From: CAYUAI01 sp964442745
GTDB lineage: Bacteria > Pseudomonadota > Gammaproteobacteria > S012-40
Direction: 5' to 3'
Assembly: GCA_964442745.1 (NCBI GenBank)
Contig: CAYUAI010000037.1
Location: forward strand, 1 to 36,655
Length of the DNA stretch: 36,655 bases
Shown in pieces: positions 1-7,663 of this stretch (its first letter is position 1; each line of letters begins with the position of its first letter). The translations under genes and the position numbers were made by a program. The notes under the pieces are model-generated. The model was given only the letters and a program-made list of their open reading frames with translations. It made no database searches and was not told the DNA's origin.

Positions 1-210
1 TACGTGACCACAAAACCCTATTGTATCAGATCAGTCAAAGGTAAAATCATTATTTTTTTTAACGAGAGAAAGAAACAAAAGGCGAAGGAGTCATTGTACG
101 ATGAAATCACTGAGGCTGAAAATCTTTTAGCAGAAGGACAAGGTATCAAGAAATCACTCTATCAGTATTTTGATAAAAAAAACAGCTTTATATTACTTTC
201 CCAACACTGA
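1..210 (+). CDS. possible 3' end of an unidentified gene running in from the left edge
   Basis: A reading frame is open from the first base of the window and stops at TGA 208-210. A GTG at 4-6 could be a start, but there is no room to see a ribosome binding site, so the frame may simply continue from upstream. The roughly 69 visible residues are rich in Lys and Glu, with a helical-looking stretch around ESLYDEITEAENLLAEGQGI. I recognise no family. It converges on phoQ with only 24 bases between the two stop codons. It could also be a chance frame in AT-rich DNA. Confidence 0.35.
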   Translation, partial: YVTTKPYCIRSVKGKIIIFFNERKKQKAKESLYDEITEAENLLAEGQGIKKSLYQYFDKKNSFILLSQH

Positions 211-234
211 TTCCGGAAAGCCCTCCAAAAACAC

Positions 235-1563
235 TCAGCGCGACATCAAGCAAACATCAACCAGTAAACCCGAATATTTCTTCGATTGGCTAAATATTAA
301 CGTCCCGTCATAATGTTTTACGATATCATGAACAATGGCCAGACCCAGGCCATAGCCTGCAGTAGACTCATCAATTCGAGTACCACGCTGTGATAAAATT
401 TTTAATTTTTCATCACCAACCCCAGGGCCATCATCTTCAACAGTGAAACAGAGGCAGCGATCATTATAAATGACATTTAACGAAACAATCGCCTCTGTCC
501 ACTTACAGGCATTCTCTAGAAGATTACCGAGCAGCTCCAGCACATCCTCTCGGTCAAAAGGACAACTACGAGTCACTGGATATTGCACAAAAAACTCGAT
601 GTTTTTGTTTGCATATACACTTTTAAGCGTCTCTACTAAAGACGCTACATCTTCATGCAAATCAAATCGATTCACCGATGATATTTGACTCGCCAATCGG
701 GCTCTTTTTAGTTCACGTTCGGTAAACCGCCGCATGACATCGGTTTGCTCCAAAATCAATTTTTGCAACTCTGGATTTGCTTTAATTTCAGGCCGATTCG
801 CTTGTTGTGCTAATAACGTTAACGGTGTTTTTAAGGTATGGGCAAGATTACCGAGTGCATTCCTCGATCGCTGTAAGCGTTCTTGCAATAATAAAATCAG
901 TCGATTAATTTCCTGTACTAATGGCAATATCTCGGCCGGTACACCTTCATCAATATGGCTGGATTCCCCTCGCTCCAAAGCTTGTATTTGAGCTCGTGCT
1001 TTAAGTACTGGCCGCAAACCTCGCATAATAATCGTTCGCTGCAATACAATTAAAACCATCAATGCAATGACCGAAATAAACGCATAGGTAAACTGCAACT
1101 CAACAATATCTTCCTTCATATCGGTCACATCATGCGCCATCACAATGACAACATGGCGACCATTTTTTTTATAACCACGTCCATACAAAACAAGAATTTT
1201 CTCTTGCGGTCCGATCATGTGATCGATGACTATCTCTCCAGTAGCGACTTCCATTTTATTGAGTGCTTCATCCCACAATGAGCGAGAGCGAAATGTTTGA
1301 TCTCCAATATCCAACCGATAATAATGCCCCGAAAAAGGCTGGTGATAGGCATCAGAAATCCGCACAGTGTTCAATTGAAAAACACCCTTTTCATCAGAGT
1401 CCAAAGCCACTAACAAGGCTTCTGCATCATGCCTTAACCGATTATATAAAAATTCGCCTGCCACGTGATTAATGGCATAACTCACCACTCCCCACTGCAA
1501 TACAAAAAAAATAATCAATGTAGCAATCAAGCCGGCATTCAAGCGAGCCCGTAATGACCACAT
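235..1563 (-). CDS. phoQ: PhoQ-type sensor histidine kinase
   Basis: This is a 442-residue inner-membrane sensor kinase and the likely partner of the response regulator just upstream. A first membrane helix (about residues 11-30) and a second (about 158-176) enclose a periplasmic sensor region of about 125 residues. A HAMP-like linker follows. The H-box LAHTLKTPL puts the phosphorylated histidine at 242 and has the form typical of PhoQ. The ATP-binding domain carries the N-box LLGNLLENACKW (344-355), the G1 box VEDDGPGV (375-382) and the G2 box GYGLGLAIV (403-411), so it looks active. Its ATG overlaps the phoP stop by one base (TAATG), indicating translational coupling. The signal (Mg2+, peptides or another) cannot be read from the sequence. 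The PhoQ name rests on the H-box and the PhoP-like partner. Confidence 0.88.
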   Translation of the reverse strand: MWSLRARLNAGLIATLIIFFVLQWGVVSYAINHVAGEFLYNRLRHDAEALLVALDSDEKGVFQLNTVRISDAYHQPFSGHYYRLDIGDQTFRSRSLWDEALNKMEVATGEIVIDHMIGPQEKILVLYGRGYKKNGRHVVIVMAHDVTDMKEDIVELQFTYAFISVIALMVLIVLQRTIIMRGLRPVLKARAQIQALERGESSHIDEGVPAEILPLVQEINRLILLLQERLQRSRNALGNLAHTLKTPLTLLAQQANRPEIKANPELQKLILEQTDVMRRFTERELKRARLASQISSVNRFDLHEDVASLVETLKSVYANKNIEFFVQYPVTRSCPFDREDVLELLGNLLENACKWTEAIVSLNVIYNDRCLCFTVEDDGPGVGDEKLKILSQRGTRIDESTAGYGLGLAIVHDIVKHYDGTLIFSQSKKYSGLLVDVCLMSR

Positions 1564-2228
1564 TAAACGTGTCCTTCAAAAATATATCCCTGTCCACGCC
1601 GTGTCTGAATCACATGAGCACCTAACTTTTGGCGTAACCGTTTCACATACACTTCGATCACGTTACTGTCTTTTTCTGAGTCATAGTCATACACATGCTC
1701 GGTTAAGCGACTTTTAGATAATATTTTACCTGGGTTCAACATAAAATAACGCAGCAATCGAAATTCTGTGCCAGTGAGTTCAAACAGTTGTCCATTCTCG
1801 TCGATCACGGTTTGCCTTTCTTCATCTAAGGTCAGCTGTGCCTGTGTTAATAGGCCAGTATTTTCTCCTTTATTCCTGCGAATTAATGCTTGTAGACGTA
1901 CGACTAATTCTTCCACATGAAATGGTTTGGCTAAATAGTCATCTGCACCGGCTCTAAAGCCATCGACTTTTTCATGCCATTCCCCGCGTGCCGTTAAAAT
2001 TAATACCGGTACACTAACTTGTTTGCTGCGCCAGTTCCGTAGCACATCTAAACCCGGCCGCTGCGGCAAACCTAAATCTAAAACGATCGCATCATAGGGT
2101 TCCACCTCCCCCAAGTACTCCCCATCAACACCATTATCTGCCACATCGACAGCGTATCCCGCTCGCTTAAGATCCGCTTTCAATTGCTTGCTCAGCTGTA
2201 CATCGTCTTCCACTACCAATATCCGCAT
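1563..2228 (-). CDS. phoP: PhoP-type OmpR-family response regulator
   Basis: This 221-residue DNA-binding response regulator has an N-terminal receiver domain (about 1-115) with the acidic pair at 8-9, the phosphoacceptor Asp51 in VLDLGLP, Thr79 in ILTAR and Lys101 in AKPFH. A C-terminal winged-helix domain (about 125-221) follows, ending in the typical RRGQGYIFE. The segments LTARGEWHEKV and KPFHVEELVVRLQALIRR are close to the enterobacterial PhoP pattern. It lies between a small PepSY protein, two bases upstream, and the sensor kinase, one-base overlap, so the three genes form one operon. I see no convincing PhoP box upstream. Whether its regulon includes outer-membrane modification, as in enteric bacteria, is inference only. 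Confidence 0.93.
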   Translation of the reverse strand: MRILVVEDDVQLSKQLKADLKRAGYAVDVADNGVDGEYLGEVEPYDAIVLDLGLPQRPGLDVLRNWRSKQVSVPVLILTARGEWHEKVDGFRAGADDYLAKPFHVEELVVRLQALIRRNKGENTGLLTQAQLTLDEERQTVIDENGQLFELTGTEFRLLRYFMLNPGKILSKSRLTEHVYDYDSEKDSNVIEVYVKRLRQKLGAHVIQTRRGQGYIFEGHV

Positions 2229-2230
2229 AT

Positions 2231-2524
2231 TTAGCTATCCTTTTCAATACTGATAAACTTGCCGCTGACCGCATCGTATCTCAGTTCCCAGACAATGCCT
2301 GCGCTGTCTAGTATTTCTACTTCATACAAATAACCTGACTCATCATACTCTAGCTCTACCTCTAATAACTCGCCGGGTTTGCGCTGATAAGCATCCGATA
2401 ATAGCGCGGTCAATGAAACAATATTTCCGGATTGACGTAAAAGCATTGCATCTTCATGGTCTGCTGAAGCCATTGTCCCCCACCACAGTAAACAAATCAC
2501 AACCAATGATCTAGCGACTTGCAT
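2231..2524 (-). CDS. small secreted PepSY-domain protein
   Basis: I place the start at the ATG ending at 2524, because GAAGGAG lies eight bases before it and because this start produces a clean signal peptide (MQVARSLVVICLLWWGTMASA). The frame stays open upstream to 2605, but that extension is hydrophilic and unlikely. The mature part, about 75 residues, has the PepSY pattern: a helix (SLTALLSDAYQRKPGELLEVELE), then strands ending in WELRYDAVSGKFISIEKD. PepSY proteins of this size often precede PhoP/PhoQ-type two-component genes and are thought to be periplasmic modulators or sensors, but no reaction is established. The stop codon is two bases from the phoP start, so the gene is co-transcribed. 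Confidence 0.8.
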   Translation of the reverse strand: MQVARSLVVICLLWWGTMASADHEDAMLLRQSGNIVSLTALLSDAYQRKPGELLEVELEYDESGYLYEVEILDSAGIVWELRYDAVSGKFISIEKDS

Positions 2525-2801
2525 TACATGTACTCCTTCAACCTTACAACTTAGGTGAGTTGAATACACCGCCTTATCGTTAGTGCATGGCTCCCCATTA
2601 TGCATCCGGTAGTATTATTTTTATACCCAATGTCACACGCGTCGTAATATTATTGTCGAACTCTTTTAAAATGGAATATAATATAGCGACATTCAAGTAT
2701 GTGCTCGACCTGTCCCTTTGCCTCAGTGGCGACCTAATAACCCGCCCCTGTCAGCACTTTATTTTTCGCGCCTCCATATACAGCTATATTCCTGATGGAT
2801 A

Positions 2802-2819
2802 CATGAACATTTATTCATG
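2802..2819. repeat. inverted repeat CATGAA-N6-TTCATG
   Basis: A perfect six-base inverted repeat with a six-base spacer lies about 280 bases upstream of the pepSY start. It could be a weak hairpin or an operator half-site pair. No regulator can be assigned. Confidence 0.35.
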
Positions 2820-2877
2820 AAACTTCAGAGTAAAAAAAGGTTGTGAATCATAGCTGAATTGCCAGGGAGCACAGCAA

Positions 2878-2898
2878 CAAACAATATTCTTTTGTTTG
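2878..2898 (-). repeat. inverted repeat CAAACAA-N7-TTGTTTG after DUF3025 gene
   Basis: A perfect seven-base inverted repeat begins seven bases beyond the stop codon of the DUF3025 gene. On the minus strand it is not followed by a T-run, so it is not a classical Rho-independent terminator. It may still mark the 3' end of that transcript. Confidence 0.3.
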
Positions 2899-2904
2899 AT
2901 ATGC

Positions 2905-3720
2905 CTATACTTTAGGTCTAAAATACTGTGAATTCTCATAAAATACTTCACTGATATTTTCCGCATACCAACCCGGCACCCCCAGCAACGGAAAAGCAGC
3001 CAAGTCAGCCGGGCTAGATAACCCGTCATTTTGTAAGATATGCTGGCAAACAAGCTGGTCCAAGATAAACCACTGCTGCTTTATTGGCTTGTGAAAAAAG
3101 GCTTCATTCACTTGAATCGATAGCGCCTTACCGGTTAAACCCAGATAAGGGTTCAAGGCTTTTTCGTATAATGCATGACCGAATACATAGGCTCCGCAAA
3201 CGCGACCCCAATCTGAGCGATTGCGCCAGAACAACCCCTTCCACTCATGGGCCTCCAGGGCTTTTTGGCGCCCCTCATCGCAATAAGCGAAAATAACACC
3301 ACATTCATCAAATAATGTGAGTGCATCACGTTTGGTTGTTCTTTTTTTGCTTGGCTGATGCCTCAATTCCGTCACATGTTGGGCGTTAAGCAGGGCCTTA
3401 ATGGTAGGGTAACCCAACCAAATCAGCGCGTTAAAAAAATCATGCCAATTCGCCGAGCGCGTACTAATTACTCCCGTTTGAAATATACGTGCTTCATAAT
3501 AAAATTCCGGATTGGGTAAGGTATGATCTTGTCGATGAAACTGGATGGGAATGTTTTGGATATTGCAAATAGGGTCATCCATTAACCTCATTAATGCCTC
3601 GCAGCTCGGCCAATCTGACCATCGTTGCTTCTGAAGCAGACCAGCAATATCATCAAAAACAGCGGATTTTTCAAAAAAATCCGCTTGCCATTGGTCACTC
3701 ATGATCACCATGCGATTCAT
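2905..3720 (-). CDS. DUF3025 family protein
   Basis: This 271-residue soluble protein matches the DUF3025 family as I remember it, with the hallmarks NWHDFFNALIWLGYPTIKALLNAQH (residues about 90-114) and RDALTLFDECGVIFAY (about 130-145). The family has no established function, and no signal peptide or membrane segment is visible. Three in-frame ATGs occur close together, at 3720, 3711 and 3702. None has a good Shine-Dalgarno sequence, so the exact start is open. It sits upstream of the two-component operon and about 55 bases beyond the yggU stop, in the same direction, and could be a distal gene of the yggS-proC-yggT-yggU transcript. Confidence 0.78.
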   Translation of the reverse strand: MNRMVIMSDQWQADFFEKSAVFDDIAGLLQKQRWSDWPSCEALMRLMDDPICNIQNIPIQFHRQDHTLPNPEFYYEARIFQTGVISTRSANWHDFFNALIWLGYPTIKALLNAQHVTELRHQPSKKRTTKRDALTLFDECGVIFAYCDEGRQKALEAHEWKGLFWRNRSDWGRVCGAYVFGHALYEKALNPYLGLTGKALSIQVNEAFFHKPIKQQWFILDQLVCQHILQNDGLSSPADLAAFPLLGVPGWYAENISEVFYENSQYFRPKV

Positions 3721-3776
3721 TCATTATATCAATTGAAATTCCTTCGCGTGAATATATTCATTCGCTACAGGTATAT

Positions 3777-4070
3777 TCAAATCACAATGTCTTTGGGCAA
3801 CATTTTCGGCGCTTTGATTTGTATTCGTTTATAACGTGCTGTCTCACCGCTGAGAATATTAATATTGCTTTTCGAGGTATTAAATAATTTGGCTAAAAAT
3901 TTGATTACGTGTTGATTCGCCTTACCCTTCACCGGGGGAGCCGTTAAGCGAATCTTTACCGCACCATCGTAAGCGCCCAACCATTCATTCTTACTTGCTC
4001 GTGGTTGAATCTTCACACTTAACAACAAATTATTTCCGTCCCATTCATACCATGAGCTTTTCACTCCCAC
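3777..4070 (-). CDS. yggU: YggU / DUF167 family protein
   Basis: This 97-residue protein has the DUF167 signature VKIQPRASKNEW, then VKIRLTAPPVKGKANQHVIKFLAKLF and the SGETARYKRIQI end motif. The family is conserved in bacteria and eukaryotes but its biochemical role is unknown. The start is a GTG at 4070; a second GTG two codons later is equally possible. It begins nine bases after the yggT stop and closes the conserved yggS-proC-yggT-yggU run, so it is co-transcribed with it. The length is normal for the family. Confidence 0.88.
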   Translation of the reverse strand: MGVKSSWYEWDGNNLLLSVKIQPRASKNEWLGAYDGAVKIRLTAPPVKGKANQHVIKFLAKLFNTSKSNINILSGETARYKRIQIKAPKMLPKDIVI

Positions 4071-4079
4071 GAACGGATT

Positions 4080-4658
4080 TTAACGGCCCACAACACCCGC
4101 CATATCACCGATCGGTGCAACCACTAACATCGATATTAACTGCAACAAAACCATCACCACAATGGGCGACAAATCAAACCCAGAGATCGCTGGCATGATT
4201 CGCCGTGCCCGACTTAATAAAGGCTCATTCAACGAATATAAAACACCAGTAATCGGATTATAGTTTCCTGGGCTGACCCAACTCAAAATAACTTGAATCA
4301 AAATAGAAAAAATAAAAACATTGATCACCAAAGCCAGCAACTTGGCAAAGCTAATCACAAATATCGCAGTAAAAGCTGGCATCTGCCCGATAATAATGCC
4401 GATTAAGACTAACTCAATCCCCTGCACAACCATTAGCAATACGATGGACGCCATATCGATACCACCAAAACCGGGAATATAACGGCGGAATGGCTTAAGC
4501 AAAGGATCGGTGACCTTGATCAAAAAACTGCCCACAGGATTACGAAAATCCGCTCGCACAATTTGCAACAAAAACCGCAGCATAATGGTTAACAAAATTA
4601 ATCCAAAAATCGTTTGGACTAAAAATATCCCTGCATTACCTAAATACGAATTCCCCAT
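4080..4658 (-). CDS. yggT: YggT family integral membrane protein
   Basis: This is a 192-residue membrane protein with two YGGT repeats, each built of paired hydrophobic helices. The segments VTDPLLKPFRRYIPGFGGIDMASIVLL and LNEPLLSRARRIMPAISGFDLSPIVVM mark the equivalent loop and helix of each half, which shows the internal duplication directly. The family is linked to membrane or osmotic functions and, through cyanobacterial and plastid relatives, to cytochrome maturation or thylakoid organisation; a precise role here is not known. The ATG directly abuts the proC stop codon, and a GGAG eight bases ahead lies inside the end of proC, so translation is coupled. Confidence 0.9.
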   Translation of the reverse strand: MGNSYLGNAGIFLVQTIFGLILLTIMLRFLLQIVRADFRNPVGSFLIKVTDPLLKPFRRYIPGFGGIDMASIVLLMVVQGIELVLIGIIIGQMPAFTAIFVISFAKLLALVINVFIFSILIQVILSWVSPGNYNPITGVLYSLNEPLLSRARRIMPAISGFDLSPIVVMVLLQLISMLVVAPIGDMAGVVGR

Positions 4659-5489
4659 TTATTCCGCTCCAAATTCATGTGCTAACTCTTCTGAGCGTTT
4701 GCTCGCCGCCATTAAGGCCTCTTGTAACAATGTCTCCATCCCTCCGTCCAACAATTTAGTCAAGGCCGCTTCGGTAGTACCTCCGGGTGAGGTGACATTT
4801 TTTCTTAAATTCGCGACGGAAGAATCACTTTCCAACGCGAGTTTTGATGCACCAAAGGCCGTTTGGACGGTAAGTAACCGAGCGGTATCGGCCGGCAACC
4901 CCATCTGAATCGCTGTTTTTTCCAACAGTTCCATGAGCAAGAAAAAATAAGCCGGCCCACTGCCTGAAAGCGCTGTCACCACATCCATCAAAGCTTCTTG
5001 CTCAATCCAGCAGGTCATGCCAACACCGCGTAAAATGGACTCCGACAAATTTCTTTGTTCTTCACTGGTGCATTCATTAGCATACAGCGCAGTTGCACCA
5101 CTGCGCACTAAGGCGGGCGTATTGGGCATGGCTCGAACGATGGCAACATCGCCCCCTAGCCAACGATGAATATCTTGCACACGAATCCCTGCTGCAATGG
5201 AAATAATCACCGCCTGACTGTCATTAGCTACCGCCGCAATATCGAACGTAGCGTCTTTAAACTGTTGTGGTTTAACGGCTAAAATCACAGCATCTGCATG
5301 CGCCATGGCCGCTTGTGTATCGGTGGACGTTTTGATCTGAAAACGCTCTGTCAACAAAGTCAACTTATTTTCATCGATATCAGTCACCCATAGCTGATCC
5401 GGAGAAATCCCATAGTTTAGCAATCCTCCAATCAAGCTAGCAGCCATATTACCGCCGCCGATAAACACAATTTTCTTATTTTGCATCAT
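4659..5489 (-). CDS. proC: pyrroline-5-carboxylate reductase
   Basis: This 276-residue enzyme performs the last step of proline synthesis, reducing 1-pyrroline-5-carboxylate to proline with NAD(P)H in the cytoplasm. The N-terminal Rossmann motif VFIGGGNMAASLIGGLL (about 8-25), the segment ILAVKPQQF and RAMPNTPALVRSGATALYA are typical. The C-terminal dimerisation and active-site domain has ALSGSGPAYFFLLMELLEK (about 169-187) and the closing NVTSPGGTTEAAL. Two adjacent ATGs start the frame; the second, at 5486, is slightly better spaced from a TTAGGA. It lies between yggS (63-base gap) and yggT (no gap). Length and motifs are normal. Confidence 0.95.
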   Translation of the reverse strand: MMQNKKIVFIGGGNMAASLIGGLLNYGISPDQLWVTDIDENKLTLLTERFQIKTSTDTQAAMAHADAVILAVKPQQFKDATFDIAAVANDSQAVIISIAAGIRVQDIHRWLGGDVAIVRAMPNTPALVRSGATALYANECTSEEQRNLSESILRGVGMTCWIEQEALMDVVTALSGSGPAYFFLLMELLEKTAIQMGLPADTARLLTVQTAFGASKLALESDSSVANLRKNVTSPGGTTEAALTKLLDGGMETLLQEALMAASKRSEELAHEFGAE

Positions 5490-5552
5490 AATCCTAACCT
5501 ATTCCTTACTTGACGGTAGCAGAGTGTAGCGTATTTGCAGGCATCATAAAAA

Positions 5553-6239
5553 TCATCGATGCCCAAAAATCGCTGTCCCAATACGCACCATGGTCGCCCC
5601 TTCTGAAATCGCTGCTTCCAAATCGCCTGACATCCCCATCGACAACACATCAAGCGGATAATTAAACTGCTGCGTCATGGCCTCTCGTATTTGAGCTAAT
5701 TCCCGAAATGCCTGTCGCTGAGCCTCCGGGTCTTGACTTGGCGATGGAATGGCCATTAACCCCCTGAGTTTGAGGTAGGGTAATTGTATGACAGATTCTA
5801 GCAAATCGGGCAACAAATCACGGCGAATACCTGACTTTGTCGATTCGTTGCTAATATTAACTTGTAAACAGATATTCAATGGTGCACGATTATCAGGCCG
5901 GTGATTATTTAATTTTTGTGCAATTTTCAAGCGATTCACACTGTGCGCCCAATCAAACGTCCCGGCAATGAGTTTTGCTTTATTCGTTTGGATCGGACCA
6001 ATGAAATGCCAGGTTAATGTCAAATCAGTTAATTGATTAATTTTTTCAAGTGCTTCCTGTGCATAACTTTCACCAAAATCACGTTGTCCCGCTAAGGCGG
6101 CTTCCCGAATGGATACCGCTGGTTTTTTTTTGCTCACAGCAATCAATGTTACCGCGTTGCGACAATTCGACCGCACCTCCGCTTGCTGTACCCTAGTTCG
6201 TACTTGATTTAAAGCCGACACCACATCCCAATGATCCAT
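5553..6239 (-). CDS. yggS: YggS-type pyridoxal-phosphate homeostasis protein
   Basis: This 228-residue PLP-binding protein is the YggS/PROSC/PLPBP type, a non-enzymatic cytoplasmic protein that buffers vitamin B6 cofactor and affects amino-acid and keto-acid balance. The PLP lysine is in TLIAVSKKKP (Lys37 with this start). RDFGESYAQEALEK, LTWHFIGPIQTNKAK and the phosphate-binding end LSMGMSGDLEAAISEGATMVRIGTAIFG are classic. I choose the ATG at 6239 because GAGGTG lies about nine bases ahead and the family starts here. The frame stays open to 6299, but that extension (MIFNTARVCFFVV...) is not family sequence. It is the first gene of the block, divergent from pilT. Confidence 0.93.
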   Translation of the reverse strand: MDHWDVVSALNQVRTRVQQAEVRSNCRNAVTLIAVSKKKPAVSIREAALAGQRDFGESYAQEALEKINQLTDLTLTWHFIGPIQTNKAKLIAGTFDWAHSVNRLKIAQKLNNHRPDNRAPLNICLQVNISNESTKSGIRRDLLPDLLESVIQLPYLKLRGLMAIPSPSQDPEAQRQAFRELAQIREAMTQQFNYPLDVLSMGMSGDLEAAISEGATMVRIGTAIFGHR

Positions 6240-6628
6240 AGCCACACCACACCTCAATATTACGACGAAAAAACATACCCTCGCTGTATTAAAAATCACT
6301 CAAGTTAAAATCATTTTAGTAATCTAGCCCAGTTTTTGCATTCACCCATGACGTTAACTAGCGACAATGTCACTTAGGAGGCCACCCGAGAATAATCATC
6401 ATCGCGAAAACAACCGCCTAATTACCGAATTGTTTTCAAAATAAAAGATCGAAATGCATGATGGCAATGTTCAGTATCATGCTTAAATAGCGTGTATTCA
6501 GCAAAATATTCACCGCTTACTTTTAACCGGAGACCTGGATGCTTGTCAGCTAAAAGAGAAAGTGCTAGATAGCTACAAGCTTAACAACTCATATTACATC
6601 CATCAAACTACGGGAGCTCGTTAATATA
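6240..6628. other. divergent intergenic region yggS / pilT
   Basis: About 390 bases separate the divergent yggS and pilT genes and should hold both promoters. I see no gene. An inverted repeat at 6456-6482 is listed separately. The pilT ribosome binding site appears to be the GGGAG about a dozen bases before its ATG, which is a long spacing. Confidence 0.5.
6456..6482. repeat. inverted repeat GCATGAT-N13-ATCATGC
   Basis: A perfect seven-base inverted repeat with a 13-base spacer lies about 150 bases upstream of pilT in the divergent promoter region. It could be an operator or a small hairpin. It lacks a T-run, so it is not a terminator. Confidence 0.35.
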
Positions 6629-7663
6629 ATGGATATCGCAGAACTGCTCGCATTTAGCGTCAAAAGCTCAGCTTCGGATTTGCATCTATCCGCTGGTGAA
6701 CCACCAATGATTCGGGTTGACGGCGATATTCGCCGCATCAATGTACCCAAGCTAGATCACAAAGCAGTACACAGCCTCATGTATGACATCATGAATGATA
6801 AGCAACGCAAAAATTTTGAAGAGTTTTACGAGACAGATTTTTCCTTTGAGATTCCCGGTCTTGCTCGCTTTCGTGTCAACGCCTTCACGCATCAACGGGG
6901 TGCAGGTGCCGTTTTTCGAACCATTCCAGCGAAAATTCTTTCCCTTGATGATCTGAAATGCCCGCCAATCTTTAAAGATATCTCTGATAATTCACGTGGG
7001 CTGATACTCGTTACTGGCCCAACAGGTTCGGGAAAATCAACAACCCTCGCCGCTATGATCAACTATATTAATGAAAGTACGTTTGGTCATATTTTAACAA
7101 TCGAAGACCCCATCGAATTTGTCCATGAAAGCAAAAAATGTCTCATTAATCAACGTGAAGTACATCGAGACACGTTAGGATTTTCCCAGTCATTGCGGTC
7201 CGCATTACGGGAAGATCCGGATGTCATTCTGGTGGGTGAAATGCGCGACCCAGAAACCATCGGCTTAGCTTTGACCGCGGCAGAAACTGGCCACTTAGTC
7301 TTTGGCACCTTACACACCAACTCGGCAGCAAAAACCATAGACCGGATCATTGACGTATTTCCGGCGGCTGAAAAAGAAATGGTCCGTTCAATGTTATCAG
7401 AATCATTAAAAGCCGTTATCTCACAAACGCTGTTAAAGAAAAATAGTGGCGGACGCACCGCCGTCCATGAAATCATGATTGCAACGCCAGCGATTCGAAA
7501 TTTAATCAGAGAAAATAAAGTACCTCAAATGTATTCCGCCATTCAAACAGGCCAGCAGCTCGGTATGCAGACGCTGGACCAGGCATTACTAAACGCCATC
7601 AATCGAAACGAAATCAGCCGCGTGGATGCCCGATTAAAAGCCAATAATAAAGAATTATTTTAA
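6629..7663 (+). CDS. pilT: type IV pilus retraction ATPase PilT
   Basis: This 344-residue hexameric ATPase at the inner-membrane base of type IV pili powers pilus depolymerisation, hence twitching and DNA uptake. The N-terminal domain starts MDIAELLAFSVKSSASDLHLSAG, a standard PilT opening. Walker A is GPTGSGKST (130-138), the Asp box follows at LTIEDPIEF, Walker B is VILVGEMRD (199-207, catalytic Glu204) and the His box is TGHLVFGTLHTNSA (220-233). The C-terminal AIRNLIRE motif specific to PilT is present near residue 290. The usual neighbour pilU is absent, and the gene is followed at once by the opposing pyrC'. The stop codons of the two genes overlap in a shared TTAA. Confidence 0.96.
   Translation: MDIAELLAFSVKSSASDLHLSAGEPPMIRVDGDIRRINVPKLDHKAVHSLMYDIMNDKQRKNFEEFYETDFSFEIPGLARFRVNAFTHQRGAGAVFRTIPAKILSLDDLKCPPIFKDISDNSRGLILVTGPTGSGKSTTLAAMINYINESTFGHILTIEDPIEFVHESKKCLINQREVHRDTLGFSQSLRSALREDPDVILVGEMRDPETIGLALTAAETGHLVFGTLHTNSAAKTIDRIIDVFPAAEKEMVRSMLSESLKAVISQTLLKKNSGGRTAVHEIMIATPAIRNLIRENKVPQMYSAIQTGQQLGMQTLDQALLNAINRNEISRVDARLKANNKELF

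Larger units (their letters stand above)
2525..2904. other. intergenic region between DUF3025 gene and pepSY operon
   Basis: This is about 380 AT-rich bases between two minus-strand genes. It must hold the promoter of the pepSY-phoP-phoQ operon, but I see no convincing -35/-10 pair. It contains two AT-rich inverted repeats, at 2802-2819 and 2878-2898, listed separately. The short frames here lack ribosome binding sites and I see no gene. Confidence 0.5.

Noticed and set aside
2811..3053. 80-codon minus-strand frame overlapping the end of the DUF3025 gene
   Set aside because: It is an alternative register of the DUF3025 gene, which has recognisable family motifs.
4510..4908. Plus-strand frame of 132 codons
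   Set aside because: It lies opposite yggT and proC, whose motifs are unmistakable, and has no ribosome binding site.
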